Assembly (NCBI GenBank): GCA_020434085.1 | Contig: JAGRBM010000477.1 | Location: 1-7,354 of the forward strand | DNA from: Chrysiogenia bacterium | Lineage (GTDB): Bacteria; JAGRBM01 | Reading direction: 5' to 3' | DNA length: 7,354 nt | In this document: one piece after another, positions 1 to 6,111 of the stretch | Numbering within the stretch: position 1 is the stretch's first letter | How the letters are laid out: every line of letters starts with the position of its first letter | Notes under the pieces: model-generated | The model's input: only the letters and a program-made list of their open reading frames with translations | Told to the model about the DNA's origin: nothing | The model's database searches: none | Translations under genes and position numbers: made by a program

Positions 1-131
1 GGCAGGGAGTGGGCGAGTTCATGCTCGAACACAGCGAGGGAGAGCAGCACGAGAAGATCGCGCGCGCGATCCACGACGGCTACGCCGCGCGCTACCAACG
101 CTACGACTGGTCGCTCAATCACGTCATCTAG
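1..131 (+). CDS. C-terminal end of an unrecognised protein (5' partial)
   Basis: An open frame enters from the left edge (first full codon at base 3) and ends at TAG 129-131, giving about 42 C-terminal residues. The peptide is hydrophilic and rich in His, Glu and Arg, and ends in ...YDWSLNHVI. I do not recognise the family from this fragment. It has strong third-position GC, like its neighbours, and no other frame explains this stretch. Its stop codon overlaps the stop of the convergent regulator gene inside the palindrome CTAG (128-131), so there is no intergenic terminator between the two genes. That the frame is coding is likely; the function is open. Confidence 0.6.
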   Translation, partial: QGVGEFMLEHSEGEQHEKIARAIHDGYAARYQRYDWSLNHVI

Positions 132-928
132 GAAGAGCGCGCTGGCGCCTGGCTCGCGCTGAGGAATCCCGTCTCGGGAAGCTCGGGCCGGTAATCGGGA
201 GAAGAGACGAGCTCGCGAAAATACTTGTTGAGCCGCCGGTCGTGGTCGCGCAGCAACTTGGCCACGCCGGGCAGACCGCGCTCGCTCAAATTACCCTGTT
301 CCCATGCCTCGATCATTCCATACCAAACGCCAAGGTGCTGTTTTGGATTCGACGACATGGTCTGCATCACAGCGGGCACTTCGAGATAAACCTCGCTGAT
401 GGAGTTCATCACCGCGGTGATAACTGTTTGCCCGGTCGCCACGTGCAGCATGCGCAGCGCGTGGATCTCCGCGCGGGCGATCTCGGCATAGTTCCCGGGC
501 GAGGCTTTTCCGATCAGGTGGAGCTGCTCGACCGCGCGCCGCACGGGGGCCGGGTCGTACTTGCCGGGATTGCGGGCGATTCGCTCGAGCGCGTCGAGGA
601 TCGTGATGATGCGATATTCGAGGAGTTCCTCAAAGATCTTCGCCGCCCTGTCGGGAAGCTGCTGGGCGAAGCGGAAGATGTAGCGCCAGGTCGCGATGCC
701 GCCATAGGTCTCGATGTCCTTGACGATGAATCCCAGTCCCGGGTGAGCGGAGACGAAGCCGCTCGACTGCAGGTGCGCGAGCACAACCTGCACGGTCGAG
801 GGGTTGATCTCATACTCGGCGGCCAGCTTGCGAACGCTGGGCAGGCGCTCTCCCACGGCATATTTCCCCGAAACGATGCCGAAGGCGACGGCTTCTGCGG
901 TCTTCTGAACGACGGTGCGGGCACTCAC
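128..928 (-). CDS. GntR family transcriptional regulator, FadR-like (FCD-type) C-terminal domain
   Basis: This is probably the ligand-responsive repressor of the divergent SDR-monooxygenase operon. Residues about 8-71 form a GntR winged helix-turn-helix, with the hallmark G-E-R-L-P-S-V-R-K-L-A followed by N-P-S-T-V and a G-F-V wing strand. The remaining ~190 residues are helical and resemble an FCD/FadR effector domain: E-L-L-E-Y-R opens it, H156 sits before A-T-G-Q, and a late Q-H-L-G motif supplies another His. The Asp that normally starts the D-x-x-x-H metal motif appears to be Arg152, so metal binding may be altered. I chose GTG at 928 (266 aa) because GAGGAG lies upstream at 946-941, although the 12-base spacing is long. 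The frame stays open to a GTG at 970 (280 aa), but that start has no Shine-Dalgarno and its first codons cover the -35 box of the opposite promoter. FadR-subfamily proteins usually bind acids or acyl-CoAs; the effector here is unknown. Confidence 0.9.
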   Translation of the reverse strand: MSARTVVQKTAEAVAFGIVSGKYAVGERLPSVRKLAAEYEINPSTVQVVLAHLQSSGFVSAHPGLGFIVKDIETYGGIATWRYIFRFAQQLPDRAAKIFEELLEYRIITILDALERIARNPGKYDPAPVRRAVEQLHLIGKASPGNYAEIARAEIHALRMLHVATGQTVITAVMNSISEVYLEVPAVMQTMSSNPKQHLGVWYGMIEAWEQGNLSERGLPGVAKLLRDHDRRLNKYFRELVSSPDYRPELPETGFLSASQAPARSS

Positions 929-961
929 GGCTGATTTCAGCTCCTCTGCAACAAAACCCTC

Positions 962-990
962 TTGACACACTGAGCCAAATTACATATCCT
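962..990 (+). promoter_or_regulatory. sigma70-like promoter of the SDR-monooxygenase operon
   Basis: A perfect -35 TTGACA (962-967) is separated by 17 bases from TATCCT (985-990, 4/6 match to TATAAT). Transcription would start near 997, leaving a leader of about 115 bases before the SDR ATG at 1112. The predicted start falls at the edge of the operator-like repeats at 998-1029, a classic position for repression. A divergent promoter for the GntR gene may overlap it (TTGACC at 1004-999 and TGTAAT at 984-979 on the minus strand), but that spacer is only 14 bases, so I am less sure of it. Confidence 0.6.
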
Positions 991-997
991 CAGCGCA

Positions 998-1012
998 TGG
1001 TCAACTGTACCA
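998..1012. promoter_or_regulatory. candidate GntR/FadR-type operator, TGGT-N7-ACCA
   Basis: TGGT (998-1001) and ACCA (1009-1012) form an inverted repeat around a 7-base centre. This matches the general GT...AC dyad style of FadR-subfamily operators, though those usually have a shorter centre. It lies immediately downstream of the predicted start near 997 and shares its right half with the next repeat. Assignment to the adjacent regulator is inference from position. Confidence 0.45.
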
Positions 1013-1029
1013 CACAGTGAGTGGTATAG
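1005..1029. promoter_or_regulatory. candidate operator dyad, TACCAC-N7-GTGGTA with extended arms
   Basis: TACCAC (1008-1013) and GTGGTA (1021-1026) are perfect inverted copies around a 7-base centre. Allowing one mismatch (1007/1027), the match extends to CT at 1005-1006 and AG at 1028-1029, so 8 of 9 positions per arm pair. It overlaps the 998-1012 repeat through ACCA, so two regulator dimers could bind side by side or compete. It lies in the untranslated leader between the promoter and the SDR gene. Confidence 0.55.
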
Positions 1030-1036
1030 GCAACTA

Positions 1037-1057
1037 CCCTCTCCCAGCACGAGAGGG
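1037..1057 (+). promoter_or_regulatory. leader hairpin upstream of the SDR gene
   Basis: CCCTCTC (1037-1043) and GAGAGGG (1051-1057) form a perfect 7-bp stem with a 7-base loop inside the predicted 5' leader. A weaker second stem, GGGCG (1068-1072) with CGCCC (1085-1089), follows just before the AAGGAG ribosome-binding site (1099-1104). No U-tract follows either stem, so simple intrinsic attenuation is not indicated. They could be RNA-stability or translation-control elements, or DNA sites. I recognise no known riboswitch. Confidence 0.35.
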
Positions 1058-1111
1058 ACCGATCAAGGGGCGACCCGGAGCAGGCGCCCACACCCTTCAA
1101 GGAGCAAACCA

Positions 1112-1942
1112 ATGAAACGACTCAGAGACCGCGTCGCGGTCGTCACCGGCGCCGGAAGCGGCATCGGAAAAGCCACCAGCATCGAACTGGCCCGCCGCGG
1201 CTGCCACCTGGCACTGGTCGACATGAATGAAGAGGCCGCGCAGAAGACTGCGCTCGAAATCGAGCGCCTGGGAGGCCGCGCGAGCGTCCACCAGGCCGAC
1301 GTATCCAAGGCCGCCCGCATGAAGGCCCTGGCAAAGGAAGTCGCGGCCGAGCACGGGAAGATCAACATCGTCGTCAACAACGCCGGCGTCGGCGTGGGCG
1401 GCGCCTTCGAGGATTCCACTCTTGAAGACTGGAAATGGGTCATAGACGTCAACGTCTGGGGCGTCGTGCACGGGTGCATGTATTTCCTGCCCTACCTCAA
1501 GGAAGCGGACGAAGCGCACATCGTAAACATCTCGAGCGCCGCGGGCTTTGCCGGCATTCCGGGTATGTCGGCCTACTGCGCGACCAAGTTCGCCGTGCTG
1601 GGGCTCACCGAATCGCTTCGCGTGGAGCTCTCCGAGCACGGCATCGGCGTGACCAGCATCCATCCGGGCGCGATCAAGACAAACATCCTGAATACGACTC
1701 GCTACGGCAAGGAAACAGGCCGCACCAGCACGATGGAGCAGTTCGGCGAGGGCTTCATGGAAAAATTCGGACGCCCGCCCGAGGTTGCGGCAAAGAAGAT
1801 CGTCGATGCGATTGCCCACAACGAGACGCGCATCCGCATCGGCGCCGAGTCCTATCTCATCGACATTCTCAAGCGCTACGCCCCTGTTCGCAGCGAGGCA
1901 TTTCTTTCCTTCTTTGAACGGCGCCTTTCAAACCAGGCTTAA
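1112..1942 (+). CDS. SDR family NAD(P)-dependent oxidoreductase
   Basis: This is a classical short-chain dehydrogenase/reductase of 276 aa, expected to interconvert a secondary or primary alcohol and its carbonyl in the cytoplasm. It has the cofactor motif TGAGSGIG (residues 12-19), the NNAG motif (89-92), and the catalytic tetrad Asn114, Ser142, Tyr155 and Lys159 (YxxxK). Asp37 at the end of the second beta strand suggests NAD(H) rather than NADP(H). The tail after about residue 235 (R-I-R-I-G-A, then an L-I-D-I-L-K-R segment) is longer than in ketoacyl reductases and resembles SDRs found beside flavin monooxygenases, such as those of the mycobacterial mymA region. The ATG at 1112 follows AAGGAG with 7 bases between. 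It is the first gene of a two-gene operon; the gap to the monooxygenase is 19 bases. The substrate is not determinable. Confidence 0.93.
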   Translation: MKRLRDRVAVVTGAGSGIGKATSIELARRGCHLALVDMNEEAAQKTALEIERLGGRASVHQADVSKAARMKALAKEVAAEHGKINIVVNNAGVGVGGAFEDSTLEDWKWVIDVNVWGVVHGCMYFLPYLKEADEAHIVNISSAAGFAGIPGMSAYCATKFAVLGLTESLRVELSEHGIGVTSIHPGAIKTNILNTTRYGKETGRTSTMEQFGEGFMEKFGRPPEVAAKKIVDAIAHNETRIRIGAESYLIDILKRYAPVRSEAFLSFFERRLSNQA

Positions 1943-1961
1943 CAATTTTCGGAGGTGAATC

Positions 1962-3548
1962 ATGGGCATTCTCGCACAGCAGGCACAGCGAATCGGACTC
2001 GGCAGATCGAGAAAATCAGCAACCGGGAAAGACGTGGACTACGAAGTTATTGTGGTCGGCGCGGGTTTTTCCGGCATCGGCGCGGGCATTGCGCTCAAGA
2101 AGGCGGGGATCAACTCCTTCGTCATTCTCGAAAAGGCCCACGACCTGGGCGGCACCTGGCGTGACAACACCTATCCGGGCATTGCCGTCGATATCACCTC
2201 ACTGACCTATTCCTTTTCCTTCGAGCAGAACCCGCGCTGGTCGCGGCTCTTCGCGCCGGGCGCCGAGCTGCAGGCCTATGCCAACCACTGCACGGACAAG
2301 TACAAGCTGCGCTCCCACATGCGCTTCAACACCACCGTCAAGCGGGCGGTTTTCGATCAGAAGAAACACCGCTGGCACATGGAGCTCGAAGACGGCAATT
2401 CGCTGAGCGCGCGTTTTGTCATCAACGCCACCGGCGGCCTCACCCAGCCCAAGAAGCCCGACATCAAGGGCATCGACAGCTTCGAAGGGAAGATGGTCCA
2501 CACCGCGCGCTGGGATCACAGCTACGACCTGCGTGGCAAGCGCGTGGCTGTGATCGGCACGGGTGCGACCTCCGTGCAGCTCGTCCCGGCCATCGCCGAC
2601 AAGGTCGAGCACATGGACGTCTACCAGCGCACGCCCATCTGGCTGCTCTCCAAGCCCGACTACGCGATGCCCGACGCCCTCAAGACGGCCTTCCAGTATG
2701 TGCCCGGCGCGCAGACGGGCGTGCGCCTGCTTACCACCGCAGCCACCGAGGTCGTGATGGTGCTCGGCGTCGTCTACAACAAGCAGGTGCCAGGCCTTGT
2801 AAAGGCCGGCGAGCGCGCCTGCCTGCGCAACCTTGAAAAGCAGGTCCCTAACGACCCCGAGCTGCGCCGCAAGCTCACGCCCAGCTACGGCTTTGGCTGC
2901 AAGCGGCCCAGCTTCTCAAACGAATACTTCAAGACCTTCACCCGCGAGGATGTGGACCTCGTCACCGAGCCCATTCGCGAGATCACCAAAGACGCGATCA
3001 TCACCGCCGACGGGCAGGAGCGCAAAATCGATACGCTTATTCTGGCCACCGGCTTCAAGGTCTTCGAGAAGGGGAACCTTCCGCCCTACGAGATCTACGG
3101 CGTGGGCGGCACCGAGCTTGGCAAGTTCTGGGAAGACAACCGCTTCCAGGCCTACGAGGGAGCCACCGTGCCGAAGTTCCCCAACTACTTTGCCGTACTG
3201 GGCCCTTACTCCACCTCGGGCGCCTCGTGGTTCGCCATGGTCGAGTGCCAGACCCGCCACGCGCTTCGCTGTATCAAGGAAGCGCGCCGCCGCCAGGCTA
3301 CTTACGTGGAAGTAAAGCAGAAACCCCACGACGACTACTTCAAGGAAATCCAGCGGCGCCAGCAGAATACGGTCTTCTTCAACAACAACTGCGGGGCCGC
3401 CAACAGCTACTACTTCGACCAGCACGGCGACGCGCCCTTCCTGCGCCCTTCCTCGGGATTCGAGATGTGGCTCCACAGCCACACCTTCCCCCTGGGACAC
3501 TACCGGTTCAAGAAACCCGGGTGGCTGCCGGCGCAGGCGCAGGCCTGA
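1962..3548 (+). CDS. flavin-containing monooxygenase, type I Baeyer-Villiger type
   Basis: This 528-aa FAD- and NADPH-dependent oxygenase has the usual family length. In order it shows: a ~25-residue N-terminal extension; the FAD Rossmann motif GAGFSG (33-38); the BVMO motif GGTWRDNTYPGIAVD (63-77); the fingerprint FxGxxxHTxxWD at 174-185; a second, NADPH Rossmann motif beginning GTGATS (199-204); a KRP segment with Arg315 aligning by eye with the catalytic Arg of phenylacetone monooxygenase; and the ATGF motif (362-365). The Cys/Asn-rich C-terminal stretch (about 470-515) resembles EthA/MymA-like and related environmental homologues. It likely converts a ketone or aldehyde to an ester, or oxidises S or N atoms. 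A strong GGAGGTGA ribosome-binding site (1951-1958) lies 3 bases before ATG. Coupled with the preceding SDR, it suggests alcohol to carbonyl to ester chemistry, but no esterase is visible in the window. Confidence 0.93.
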   Translation: MGILAQQAQRIGLGRSRKSATGKDVDYEVIVVGAGFSGIGAGIALKKAGINSFVILEKAHDLGGTWRDNTYPGIAVDITSLTYSFSFEQNPRWSRLFAPGAELQAYANHCTDKYKLRSHMRFNTTVKRAVFDQKKHRWHMELEDGNSLSARFVINATGGLTQPKKPDIKGIDSFEGKMVHTARWDHSYDLRGKRVAVIGTGATSVQLVPAIADKVEHMDVYQRTPIWLLSKPDYAMPDALKTAFQYVPGAQTGVRLLTTAATEVVMVLGVVYNKQVPGLVKAGERACLRNLEKQVPNDPELRRKLTPSYGFGCKRPSFSNEYFKTFTREDVDLVTEPIREITKDAIITADGQERKIDTLILATGFKVFEKGNLPPYEIYGVGGTELGKFWEDNRFQAYEGATVPKFPNYFAVLGPYSTSGASWFAMVECQTRHALRCIKEARRRQATYVEVKQKPHDDYFKEIQRRQQNTVFFNNNCGAANSYYFDQHGDAPFLRPSSGFEMWLHSHTFPLGHYRFKKPGWLPAQAQA

Positions 3549-3570
3549 GCCCCGGTTCGCTTCAAAAAAG

Positions 3571-3604
3571 ACCGGGCCCGCAGGCAAATGCCTGCGGGCC
3601 CGGT
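3571..3604 (+). terminator. intrinsic terminator after the SDR-monooxygenase operon
   Basis: A perfect 16-bp inverted repeat (arms 3571-3586 and 3589-3604) with only two unpaired centre bases starts 22 bases after the monooxygenase stop. In practice the loop would open to four or more bases. On the plus strand it is followed by a modest T-rich stretch (3604-3612). On the minus strand it is followed by six T (complement of 3564-3569), so it looks bidirectional. It separates the operon from the VOC gene. Confidence 0.85.
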
Positions 3605-3658
3605 TTGCATTTGTCACTGCAGGTATGATTTGCTCGCACGGAGGAGAGTCGCTCACCC

Positions 3659-4255
3659 GTGCCCCTGAAGTTCCACCACGCCTTTGTCTTCTCCTCGCCC
3701 GGCGCGCCGGAGGCCGACGCGCTGCTGGACGCCGGTTTCCTCGAAGGCGCTTCCAACGTCCACGCCGGTCAGGGCACGCGCAACCGGCGCTTCTTTTTTG
3801 AAAACGGGATGCTCGAGTTCTTGTGGGTGTGCGAGGAGAGCGAAGTACAAAGCCCGGCCATCGCGCACACCGGGCTCCGGGAGCGATCGCGCTGGCGGCA
3901 GAGCGGCACCTGTCCCTTCGGCATTGCATTCGAAGGCGAGCCCCCCTTCCCCATCTGGGACTACCGGCCGCCCTACCTGCCCGAAGGCGTTGCCATCCGC
4001 GTGGCCAATTTCAGCACCGACCCGGCCATGCCCTTTGTCTTCGTGATGCCCGGCATCGGGAAAGCGCAGCAGGAAAAGGTAAATCCCCGAACAATTGAAT
4101 CCCTTGTCGTCGAATCAGTGCAGGCACCGCCGCCTTTCGAGAGCGAGCGCGTGAGCTTCGCCAGCGGCAGTGCGCAACTGCTGGAACTGCGCCTCAAGGG
4201 CGCGACGAAGAAGCTGGATCTGCGACCGGGCGTGCCGGTGGTGGTGGAGTATTAG
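3659..4255 (+). CDS. VOC superfamily (glyoxalase-like) protein
   Basis: This 198-aa protein begins with a VOC-like first strand and loop (L-K-F-H-H-A-F-V-F, then S-P-G-A-P-E-A-D) and contains G-Q-G-T-R-N-R-R-F-F-F (37-47), followed by M-L-E-F-L-W-V (51-57). His7 and Glu53 are in the right places for VOC metal ligands. I recall this pattern from uncharacterised glyoxalase-like proteins; neither substrate nor reaction is known to me. The start is GTG at 3659, the only start that preserves the first strand, with GGAGGAGAG upstream at 3640-3648. A TATGAT box at 3624-3629, just after the operon terminator, may be its -10, but I see no good -35. It appears to be transcribed alone. Confidence 0.75.
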   Translation: MPLKFHHAFVFSSPGAPEADALLDAGFLEGASNVHAGQGTRNRRFFFENGMLEFLWVCEESEVQSPAIAHTGLRERSRWRQSGTCPFGIAFEGEPPFPIWDYRPPYLPEGVAIRVANFSTDPAMPFVFVMPGIGKAQQEKVNPRTIESLVVESVQAPPPFESERVSFASGSAQLLELRLKGATKKLDLRPGVPVVVEY

Positions 4256-4273
4256 GACGCTGGGCAACGCCCG

Positions 4274-4302
4274 TTGCGGGTCCTGCCGGCCATCGGTAGG
4301 AT
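4274..4302 (+). promoter_or_regulatory. candidate sigma70-like promoter of the hemerythrin gene
   Basis: TTGCGG (4274-4279) and TAGGAT (4297-4302) are separated by exactly 17 bases and lie in the 74-base gap between the VOC and hemerythrin genes. Transcription would start near 4309, just ahead of the AGGAGG site. A short dyad (GCAACG 4264-4269 with CGTTGC 4272-4277) overlaps the -35. Each box is only a partial consensus match. Confidence 0.4.
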
Positions 4303-4329
4303 GCCGCCAGTCAATATAGGAGGCCGATC

Positions 4330-4872
4330 ATGGCAGAAACGCCCGCGGAAACGATGCGCTCCGAACACGCGATTATCCTCCGCGTCGTCGACTACCTGCC
4401 CGCCCTTTCTCAGCAGGCGCGTGAGGGCCGGCCCCTGTCCGAACTACAGATTCCAAGATTCGTTGAGTTCTTCCGGAATTATGCCGACCGCTTCCACCAC
4501 GCCAAAGAGGAGGAGCTGCTCTTCCCCTTCATGGAAGCACACGATGTGCCCCACCAGGGTTGTCCGATTTCCGCGCTGCTGCACGAACATGCCAGCTCAC
4601 GGAACTGCGTCGCAAAGCTCGACCACTTCACCGAAATCGGTGAACCGCTCAATTCGGAACAGGCCGACGAGTTCGTCCATCTCCTCGACCAGATGCACAA
4701 GCTTTATCACGATCACATCTGGAAAGAGGATGAGATGGTTTTTCCCATGCTCGACCGAATTGCTCACAAACCGGAGCTAAAGGACCTTGCCGAAGAGTTC
4801 GGCAAAGCCGGTCGGCGTTCGGAGTTTGCGGGGATCGACAAGCTGGTCAGCTTTGCGGACACGCTCAGCTGA
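4330..4872 (+). CDS. hemerythrin (HHE) domain protein
   Basis: This 180-aa soluble four-helix protein is predicted to bind a di-iron centre and so O2, NO or redox signals, or to store or handle iron. Candidate ligands are spaced as in the HHE family: His13 in helix 1; His56/His57 with Glu60/Glu61 (H-H-A-K-E-E) in helix 2; His85/His87 (H-E-H) in helix 3; and His127/His129 with Glu133 (H-D-H-I-W-K-E) in helix 4. The F-P-F-M and F-P-M-L motifs after the helix 2 and helix 4 ligands are also typical. The last ~40 residues form an extra tail without a recognisable domain. ATG is preceded by AGGAGG (4318-4323) with 6 bases spacing. It is probably monocistronic and convergent with the next gene. Which role applies here cannot be told from sequence. 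Confidence 0.92.
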   Translation: MAETPAETMRSEHAIILRVVDYLPALSQQAREGRPLSELQIPRFVEFFRNYADRFHHAKEEELLFPFMEAHDVPHQGCPISALLHEHASSRNCVAKLDHFTEIGEPLNSEQADEFVHLLDQMHKLYHDHIWKEDEMVFPMLDRIAHKPELKDLAEEFGKAGRRSEFAGIDKLVSFADTLS

Positions 4873-4892
4873 GATCGCTGTCCTCACTCAGC
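4868..4892. terminator. possible shared hairpin between convergent genes
   Basis: GCTGAG (4868-4873) and CTCAGC (4887-4892) are perfect 6-base inverted copies spanning the stop codons of both convergent genes (4870-4872 and 4884-4886). The symmetry suits a bidirectional hairpin, but the 13-base loop is large and no U-tract follows on either strand, so termination is only a guess. Confidence 0.25.
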
Positions 4893-5438
4893 AGACTCAG
4901 GCGCCAGCCAGAACGAGAACAGCCGCGTCATCACGGGCATCACCACCCAGGTCATCAGCGCAACGATCACCGCCAGGCTCGCCGCCGTCTGCACGGCCGG
5001 GTGCTGGTCGCCGTAGATGCGGCGCAGGAGTCCAGGCAGCCAGTAGACCTGGGGAAAGAGCGCGAGCCAGGTGAGGATCGCCATCTTCCAGCGCGGAGGT
5101 AGCGGCGCGTCGCCGGGAGTGAACCAGTATTCGAGACCGTGGCTTCGCGCCTGCTTCATCTCTCCAAGCGTGAGCGCGTCGAGGCGTGCCACCCATTCGG
5201 CGCGCACGGGCGCCTCTTCCCAGGCCCCCAGGTGCTCGCTCGTCTCGAAACGAATCACCACCGTGTATTCGGGCCGCGCACCGCCGTAGGGACGAATGAT
5301 GTTGGTGCCCAGATAGCCCGCAAAGTGACCGGCCGCCTCTGCAATGCCGGCGACGCCGGCCTCGAACTCCGCCACCTTTCCGGGCCGCACGACCCGGGTG
5401 AAGGCCACCGTGACCGGCCCTGTTTGCTCTGCGCTCAT
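4884..5438 (-). CDS. membrane-anchored antibiotic biosynthesis monooxygenase (ABM) domain protein
   Basis: Residues about 8-105 read as an ABM-type dimeric alpha/beta barrel domain (V-T-V-A-F-T-R-V-V-R-P-G-K, then Y-T-V-V-I-R-F-E and an H-L-G-A-W helix start). After a short linker with P-P-R-W-K come two hydrophobic segments, at about 116-138 and 150-176, so the domain should sit on the inner membrane. ABM domains occur in cofactor-free monooxygenases and many proteins of unknown role; no substrate is indicated. I chose ATG at 5438 (184 aa) because a GGGGGAG ribosome-binding site lies 4 bases upstream (complement of 5443-5449). The frame stays open to a TTG at 5486, which would add 16 charged residues without a matching site. 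It is divergent from the lipoprotein gene at 5560. Confidence 0.8.
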   Translation of the reverse strand: MSAEQTGPVTVAFTRVVRPGKVAEFEAGVAGIAEAAGHFAGYLGTNIIRPYGGARPEYTVVIRFETSEHLGAWEEAPVRAEWVARLDALTLGEMKQARSHGLEYWFTPGDAPLPPRWKMAILTWLALFPQVYWLPGLLRRIYGDQHPAVQTAASLAVIVALMTWVVMPVMTRLFSFWLAPESAE

Positions 5439-5494
5439 CGCACTCCCCCGCCGGTTTTCATTGCCCCAAGCGGGCGCCCGAAGCAAGGGGCGTC

Positions 5495-5526
5495 TTGTTG
5501 CGCCCGTGCCCGGAAGCTACACTTCC
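5495..5526 (+). promoter_or_regulatory. sigma70-like promoter with a dyad over the -10 box, upstream of the first lipoprotein gene
   Basis: TTGTTG (5495-5500) and TACACT (5518-5523) are spaced by 17 bases, predicting a start near 5530 and a ~30-base leader. An inverted repeat GGAAG (5512-5516)-N5-CTTCC (5522-5526) straddles the -10 and could be an operator. A 10-base palindrome, CGGGCGCCCG (5471-5480), lies between this promoter and the divergent ABM gene. Confidence 0.45.
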
Positions 5527-5559
5527 CCAACATAACTAGCAGCTTTCGGGGAACAAACG

Positions 5560-6111
5560 ATGACGAAAACGAATCCGTTTGCGGGGCTCCTTGTCCTTGC
5601 AGCGCTCGCGATGACCGGTTGCGCCACTCGCGCAAAAATCACGACGCACAACTACAACGTGCCGGTCCGCGTCGGCCCCATCAAGCACCTCGGTGGCTCA
5701 AGCCAGAGCGAGGGGCACAACCCCTACAAGCCGTTTTTCGCGACGGTGTCCAACGATGCACGCCTGATTTATGTCGGCGCGGGATTCGGTGGTGTGGGCG
5801 CCGGTGCGGCCTCTTATGCGGAGAGCGAGAGCGACGCCAGGCAAGTTGACAAGATCCTTAACGCTGCAACCAGGGAGTGCACCTCTCCGTGCGCCGCTGA
5901 TGTGACATTCGTCCATTTGGGCAGCGTGGGCACGTTCGCCCCGCTGCTCATTCTTGATTTCAACACCGTCTCAATCCTGGGCGCGGTCACACACGCCGGT
6001 CCGACGGGCGAGGCATTTCTTAAGGCGCAGACGCGGGGCGCGGAAAGCAAACAGCCAGGCGATGCCGCCGGTAGCGGCAACTCTGCCAGTCAGGACGCTG
6101 CAGATGAATAG
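5560..6111 (+). CDS. putative lipoprotein of unknown function (first of an overlapping pair)
   Basis: This 183-aa protein has a lipoprotein signal: Lys3, a hydrophobic stretch 7-18, then M-T-G-C with Cys21 as lipidation site. Ala at +2 favours the outer membrane over the inner one. The mature part has a Gly-rich patch (73-82), a Cys107/Cys111 pair (C-x3-C), and a helix-then-strands region (97-146: I-L-N-A-A, then A-D-V-T-F-V-H-L-G and F-A-P-L-L-I-L). It ends in a low-complexity Ala/Ser/Asp/Glu tail after about 150. I do not recognise a family. ATG at 5560 follows GGGGA (5548-5552). The next lipoprotein gene starts inside its last codons, so the two products are probably made together. Confidence 0.75.
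   Translation: MTKTNPFAGLLVLAALAMTGCATRAKITTHNYNVPVRVGPIKHLGGSSQSEGHNPYKPFFATVSNDARLIYVGAGFGGVGAGAASYAESESDARQVDKILNAATRECTSPCAADVTFVHLGSVGTFAPLLILDFNTVSILGAVTHAGPTGEAFLKAQTRGAESKQPGDAAGSGNSASQDAADE

Noticed and set aside
242-934. Plus-strand open frame of 230 codons opposite the GntR gene
   Set aside because: It is a complement shadow of the GntR gene. The minus-strand product has a clear winged helix and effector domain; the plus-strand product is rich in His, Gly, Arg and Asp with no motif.
1097-1819. Minus-strand open frame of 240 codons opposite the SDR gene
   Set aside because: The SDR reading contains all cofactor and catalytic motifs; the antisense frame is a codon-bias shadow.
2916-3929. 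Minus-strand open frame of 337 codons across the monooxygenase end and VOC start
   Set aside because: It lies opposite two well-supported genes and crosses the strong terminator; its product is Arg/Ala/Gly-rich without motifs. Long antisense frames are common in GC-rich DNA.
4264-4277. Hairpin GCAACG-CC-CGTTGC as terminator of the VOC gene
   Set aside because: The stem is only 6 bp with a 2-base loop and no T-run, and it overlaps the probable -35 of the hemerythrin promoter.
5139-5849. Plus-strand open frame of 236 codons across the ABM gene and first lipoprotein gene
   Set aside because: It overlaps two genes with proper starts and domains, runs through their promoter region, and has no motif.
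5954-6103. N-terminal extension of the second lipoprotein to 5954
   Set aside because: The extension is Arg-rich, lies within the previous gene and would bury the signal peptide. ATG 6104 with AGGA upstream gives an N-terminal lipoprotein signal.
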